Positions 7,568 through 9,347 of a stretch of DNA of 9,347 nt are shown piece after piece. The stretch covers positions 1 to 9,347 of the forward strand of contig CAMTOM010000034.1 in NCBI GenBank assembly GCA_947074125.1. The letters run 5' to 3'. Position 1 is the stretch's first letter. Each line of letters starts with the position of its first letter. The position numbers and the translations under genes are program-made. The stretch comes from an uncultured Desulfovibrionaceae bacterium. Its GTDB lineage: Bacteria; Desulfobacterota; Desulfovibrionia; Desulfovibrionales; Desulfovibrionaceae. The notes below the pieces were generated by a model. It was given only the letters and a program-made list of their open reading frames with translations, did not search any database and was not told where the DNA came from.

Positions 7568-8338
7568 ATGGGAATACTGAATGATTTTCGTGCCGCGCTG
7601 GCTTTTTTTACCCGCCTTCCTGTAGGAAGGGTGGCGATGGATTCTTTTAAAGATACGGCAAACTACCTTCCTGCTGTCGGACTTGTGATAGGGGCGCTTG
7701 TCGCGCTGAGTATTGCTTTTAGCGCTCTCTTCTTACCTCCTCTTCTTTGTGGGATGATAGGCTGTGTGGTATGGATAGCGGTTACTGGAGGTTTGCATCT
7801 GGATGGGGTGGCTGACTGCGGAGACGGACTTGGGATAGAAAGTGATGCGGCACGGCGTCTGGAAATTATGAAAGACTCCCGCCTGGGTACGTTTGGAGCT
7901 ATCGCGCTTTTTTGTGTTTTGCTTTGTAAAGTGGCGACTCTCACTTCGATATTGGAAGGCTTATCATGGCGGCAGGATATGGTATCAGACGTTGCCAGTC
8001 TCTGGCATATCTTTCTTTTGTGTGCTTTTTCGGCAATGTCAGGCAGGGCACTTGTGCTTGTTGCCATGTATTTTCCCCGCGCACGCCCTGACGGGCTTGG
8101 CGCATCAATGCGGTATGATGCCAGTATACGCCATCGTATATATGCGATACTGCCTCTTGTATTCGTGTGCCTGTTGTTAGGCTGGAAGGGATTGGGGGTA
8201 CTTCTTGGCGTATTATTGCTCGGTATGTTGATAGTCAAGATTGCCTGTCAGCGCCTTGGTGGTGTGACAGGTGATGTCTTTGGCTGCCTTATTGAGATGG
8301 GGGAATGTGCGGCATTGCTTTTCTTTTGTCTGCGATAA
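7568..8338 (+). CDS. cobS: Adenosylcobinamide-GDP ribazoletransferase (cobalamin synthase) CobS
   Basis: Membrane enzyme that condenses adenosylcobinamide-GDP with alpha-ribazole (phosphate), the nucleotide-loop step that completes the cobamide. At 256 residues it has normal length. Motifs: FFTRLPVG near the start, YLPAVGLVIGAL, the acidic signature TGGLHLDGVADCGDGLG at 73-89, EIMKDSRLGTFG (M101 to G110), an ARPDGLG motif and GGVTGDVFGCLIEMGE near the C-terminus. Several hydrophobic segments are visible, for example at about 33-72 and 190-220. The ATG lies 6 bases after the cbiB stop. The GAGG formed across that stop is very close (4 bases), so reinitiation or coupling is likely. Its guanylylated substrate needs CobU/CobP/CobY, which is not encoded in this window. 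Confidence 0.95.
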   Translation: MGILNDFRAALAFFTRLPVGRVAMDSFKDTANYLPAVGLVIGALVALSIAFSALFLPPLLCGMIGCVVWIAVTGGLHLDGVADCGDGLGIESDAARRLEIMKDSRLGTFGAIALFCVLLCKVATLTSILEGLSWRQDMVSDVASLWHIFLLCAFSAMSGRALVLVAMYFPRARPDGLGASMRYDASIRHRIYAILPLVFVCLLLGWKGLGVLLGVLLLGMLIVKIACQRLGGVTGDVFGCLIEMGECAALLFFCLR

Positions 8339-8363
8339 CAAACACGACTTTTGAGAACAGCAC

Positions 8364-9170
8364 ATGAAATACTCTCTCCCTTCATTACGTCTTGGCGGTA
8401 CTTCTTTTTTGCTTCACGAACACTATGTCCCTGCGGTACGTTTCACAGCACAGCATTGTGATGATGTGGCTTTGCTCCTCCTTGAAACGGGTGCGCAAGG
8501 TGACTTTTTGCCGAGCCATTTGGAAATCCTCGAAATAAAACATATCTTAAATGGAGAAGGGGCGAGTGCCCATGCGCATCTGCCCGTCGATGCTCATTGT
8601 GGCACACCAGCCACAGCCCGTTTACTCACAGAACATGTTTGCCGTGCTTTTGAATGTGTGGCATCATTGCCTTTACACAGTTTTGTCTTGCATATTGATT
8701 TTCCAGATCAGAAGCATATAGGAGAAAGGGAAAGAGAATATGTTATACGTGCGCTGGAAGAGATGCTGTGCTCTGTGCCTGCTCACTGTCTTTGCATAGA
8801 AAACCTTGAAGGATATAGAACTGATTTTTGGGATTATTGGGTTGAAGAGCTACACCTGTCACGCTGTCTGGATGGGGGGCATATATGGAAAGACGGAGGA
8901 AAGCCTGAACTTCTTTTGGATACGTGGAGACCAGCATTACGTATTCTGCATGTACATGGTCTGAAAGAACTGCCATCTGGCAAGGTTCGTGATCATGTTT
9001 CATTATCCCATATGGCACAGCATGATATTGATGCTTTTTTCTTTCCTTTGTGGAGAGAAGGATTTTCTTGGGTCGTGACACTTGAAGTCTTTTCTTTTGC
9101 TGATTTCCAGGAATCCCATAGGTGCTTGCTTGCTTCATATGAGCGTTACTGCCAGGCTTTTCTGAGCTGA
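8364..9170 (+). CDS. cbiR: Probable cobamide-remodelling phosphodiesterase CbiR (AP endonuclease 2 / TIM-barrel family)
   Basis: A 268-residue soluble protein with the alternating strand/helix pattern and metal-site motifs of xylose-isomerase-like TIM barrels: VLHIDFPD (H110), CIENLEGY (E146), LDGGHIW (D170, H173), ILHVHGL (H196, H198), RDHVSLSH (H211, H216) and VTLEVFS (E241). These His, Asp and Glu residues at strand ends probably form the metal site. Within this superfamily CbiR, characterised in Akkermansia muciniphila, hydrolyses the phosphoribosyl bond of the cobamide nucleotide loop so that the lower ligand can be exchanged. CbiR relatives are reported in Desulfobacterota near cobamide genes. 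The position 25 bases after cobS is what makes CbiR the best call; from motifs alone it would be only a sugar-phosphate isomerase/AP-endonuclease-like protein. The ribosome site is weak. The gene ends in tandem stops, TGA-TAG. Confidence 0.75.
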   Translation: MKYSLPSLRLGGTSFLLHEHYVPAVRFTAQHCDDVALLLLETGAQGDFLPSHLEILEIKHILNGEGASAHAHLPVDAHCGTPATARLLTEHVCRAFECVASLPLHSFVLHIDFPDQKHIGEREREYVIRALEEMLCSVPAHCLCIENLEGYRTDFWDYWVEELHLSRCLDGGHIWKDGGKPELLLDTWRPALRILHVHGLKELPSGKVRDHVSLSHMAQHDIDAFFFPLWREGFSWVVTLEVFSFADFQESHRCLLASYERYCQAFLS

Positions 9171-9217
9171 TAGAGACAAGGGGAGTAGGGGCATTAGTTT
9201 TTCTGTGCGTCAGTTTT

Positions 9218-9226
9218 TGTTATAAA
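9218..9226 (+). promoter_or_regulatory. Weak candidate extended -10 promoter element
   Basis: TG-T-TATAAA matches the extended -10 form well (TG, one base, then five of six of TATAAT), but there is no recognisable -35 box at the right distance. The A-rich run is also explained by the leftward terminator. If it is real, transcription would start near 9233 and enter the structured non-coding end of the window. Confidence 0.15.
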
Positions 9227-9257
9227 AAAAGACTCCGTAGCGATGTGTACGGGGTCT
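9224..9257 (-). terminator. Rho-independent terminator reading on the - strand
   Basis: Bases 9230-9239 pair with 9248-9257 in a 10-bp stem with one G-T pair and an 8-base loop. On the + strand the stem is preceded by seven A (9224-9230), so on the - strand it is followed by a seven-T run. This is the classic layout of a terminator for a leftward gene located beyond the right edge of the window. Confidence 0.7.
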
Positions 9258-9259
9258 CT

Positions 9260-9291
9260 AAGGACTCGGGGGAGAGAACCCAGAGTCTTTT
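9260..9291 (+). terminator. Possible + strand terminator hairpin after cbiR
   Basis: AAGGACTCGGG (9260-9270) pairs with CCC-A-GAGTCTTT (9279-9290), giving 11 pairs (one G-T) with a single bulged A at 9282 and an 8-base loop. The stem runs into TTTT (9288-9291), part of which is inside the stem. It could end the cobalamin transcript, but the T run is short, so efficiency is uncertain. It may be a bidirectional end together with the leftward hairpin next to it. Confidence 0.45.
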
Positions 9292-9327
9292 GCCTGCTAA
9301 GATTACCATGCAGGAGGAGAGAGAACC
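9271..9327 (+). repeat. Two imperfect copies of a purine-rich GGAGAGAACC element
   Basis: GGAGAGAACC at 9271-9280 recurs as GGAGAGAGAACC at 9316-9327. The first copy fills the loop of the + strand hairpin at 9260-9291. The second lies mostly in the loop of a weaker hairpin, where 9309-9314 pair with 9326-9331 with one C/A mismatch. No ORF or known RNA family is recognised here. Confidence 0.3.
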
Positions 9328-9347
9328 TACAGGTAAGTGGATCAGGC

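Noticed and set aside
7663..8238. 191-residue open frame on the - strand inside cobS
   Set aside because: It is opposite the conserved CobS motifs and has no recognisable domain. Its composition reflects the reverse complement of a membrane protein gene.

Overview
The window is a densely packed, single-direction block of late cobalamin (vitamin B12) biosynthesis genes, all on the + strand. It covers about 9.2 kb of coding sequence with gaps of 6 to 48 bases, or short overlaps, between genes. G+C is moderate (roughly half, by eye). CbiG and CbiH point to the anaerobic (early cobalt insertion) pathway. The gene set, together with a CbiR-like cobamide remodelling enzyme, is most like strict anaerobes of the Desulfovibrio/Desulfobacterota type. 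That taxonomic guess is an inference and is only moderately supported.

Layout: (1) 2-1675, a CbiG-CbiH fusion whose 5' end lies outside the window. (2) 1724-3754, cobyrinate a,c-diamide synthase CbiA carrying an extra C-terminal P-loop kinase domain that resembles chloramphenicol phosphotransferase. (3) 3747-6557, a fusion of threonine-phosphate decarboxylase CobD with cobyric acid synthase CbiP/CobQ. (4) 6554-7561, CbiB. (5) 7568-8338, CobS. (6) 8364-9170, a TIM-barrel protein of the AP-endonuclease-2/xylose-isomerase-like superfamily, best explained as the cobamide-remodelling phosphodiesterase CbiR. (7) 9171-9347, a non-coding end with a strong rho-independent terminator reading on the - strand, a weaker hairpin terminator reading on the + strand, and some further structured, purine-loop sequence that I cannot name.

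How the genes fit together: CbiH and CbiG do ring contraction and lactone opening in corrin-ring formation. CbiA amidates side chains a and c, and CbiP amidates b, d, e and g to give adenosylcobyric acid. CobD makes (R)-1-aminopropan-2-ol O-phosphate. CbiB joins these last two products into adenosylcobinamide phosphate, and CobS attaches the lower-ligand nucleotide after GDP activation. CbiR would take imported or unwanted cobamides apart and feed the freed corrinoid back into the steps just before CobS. The window shows no guanylyltransferase (CobU/CobP/CobY), corrinoid adenosyltransferase, lower-ligand phosphoribosyltransferase (CobT) or separate L-threonine kinase. The orphan kinase domain on CbiA is therefore the most interesting unknown here. 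Three of the six proteins are fusions, and the CobD-CbiP fusion joins the two enzymes whose products are the two substrates of the next gene product, CbiB.
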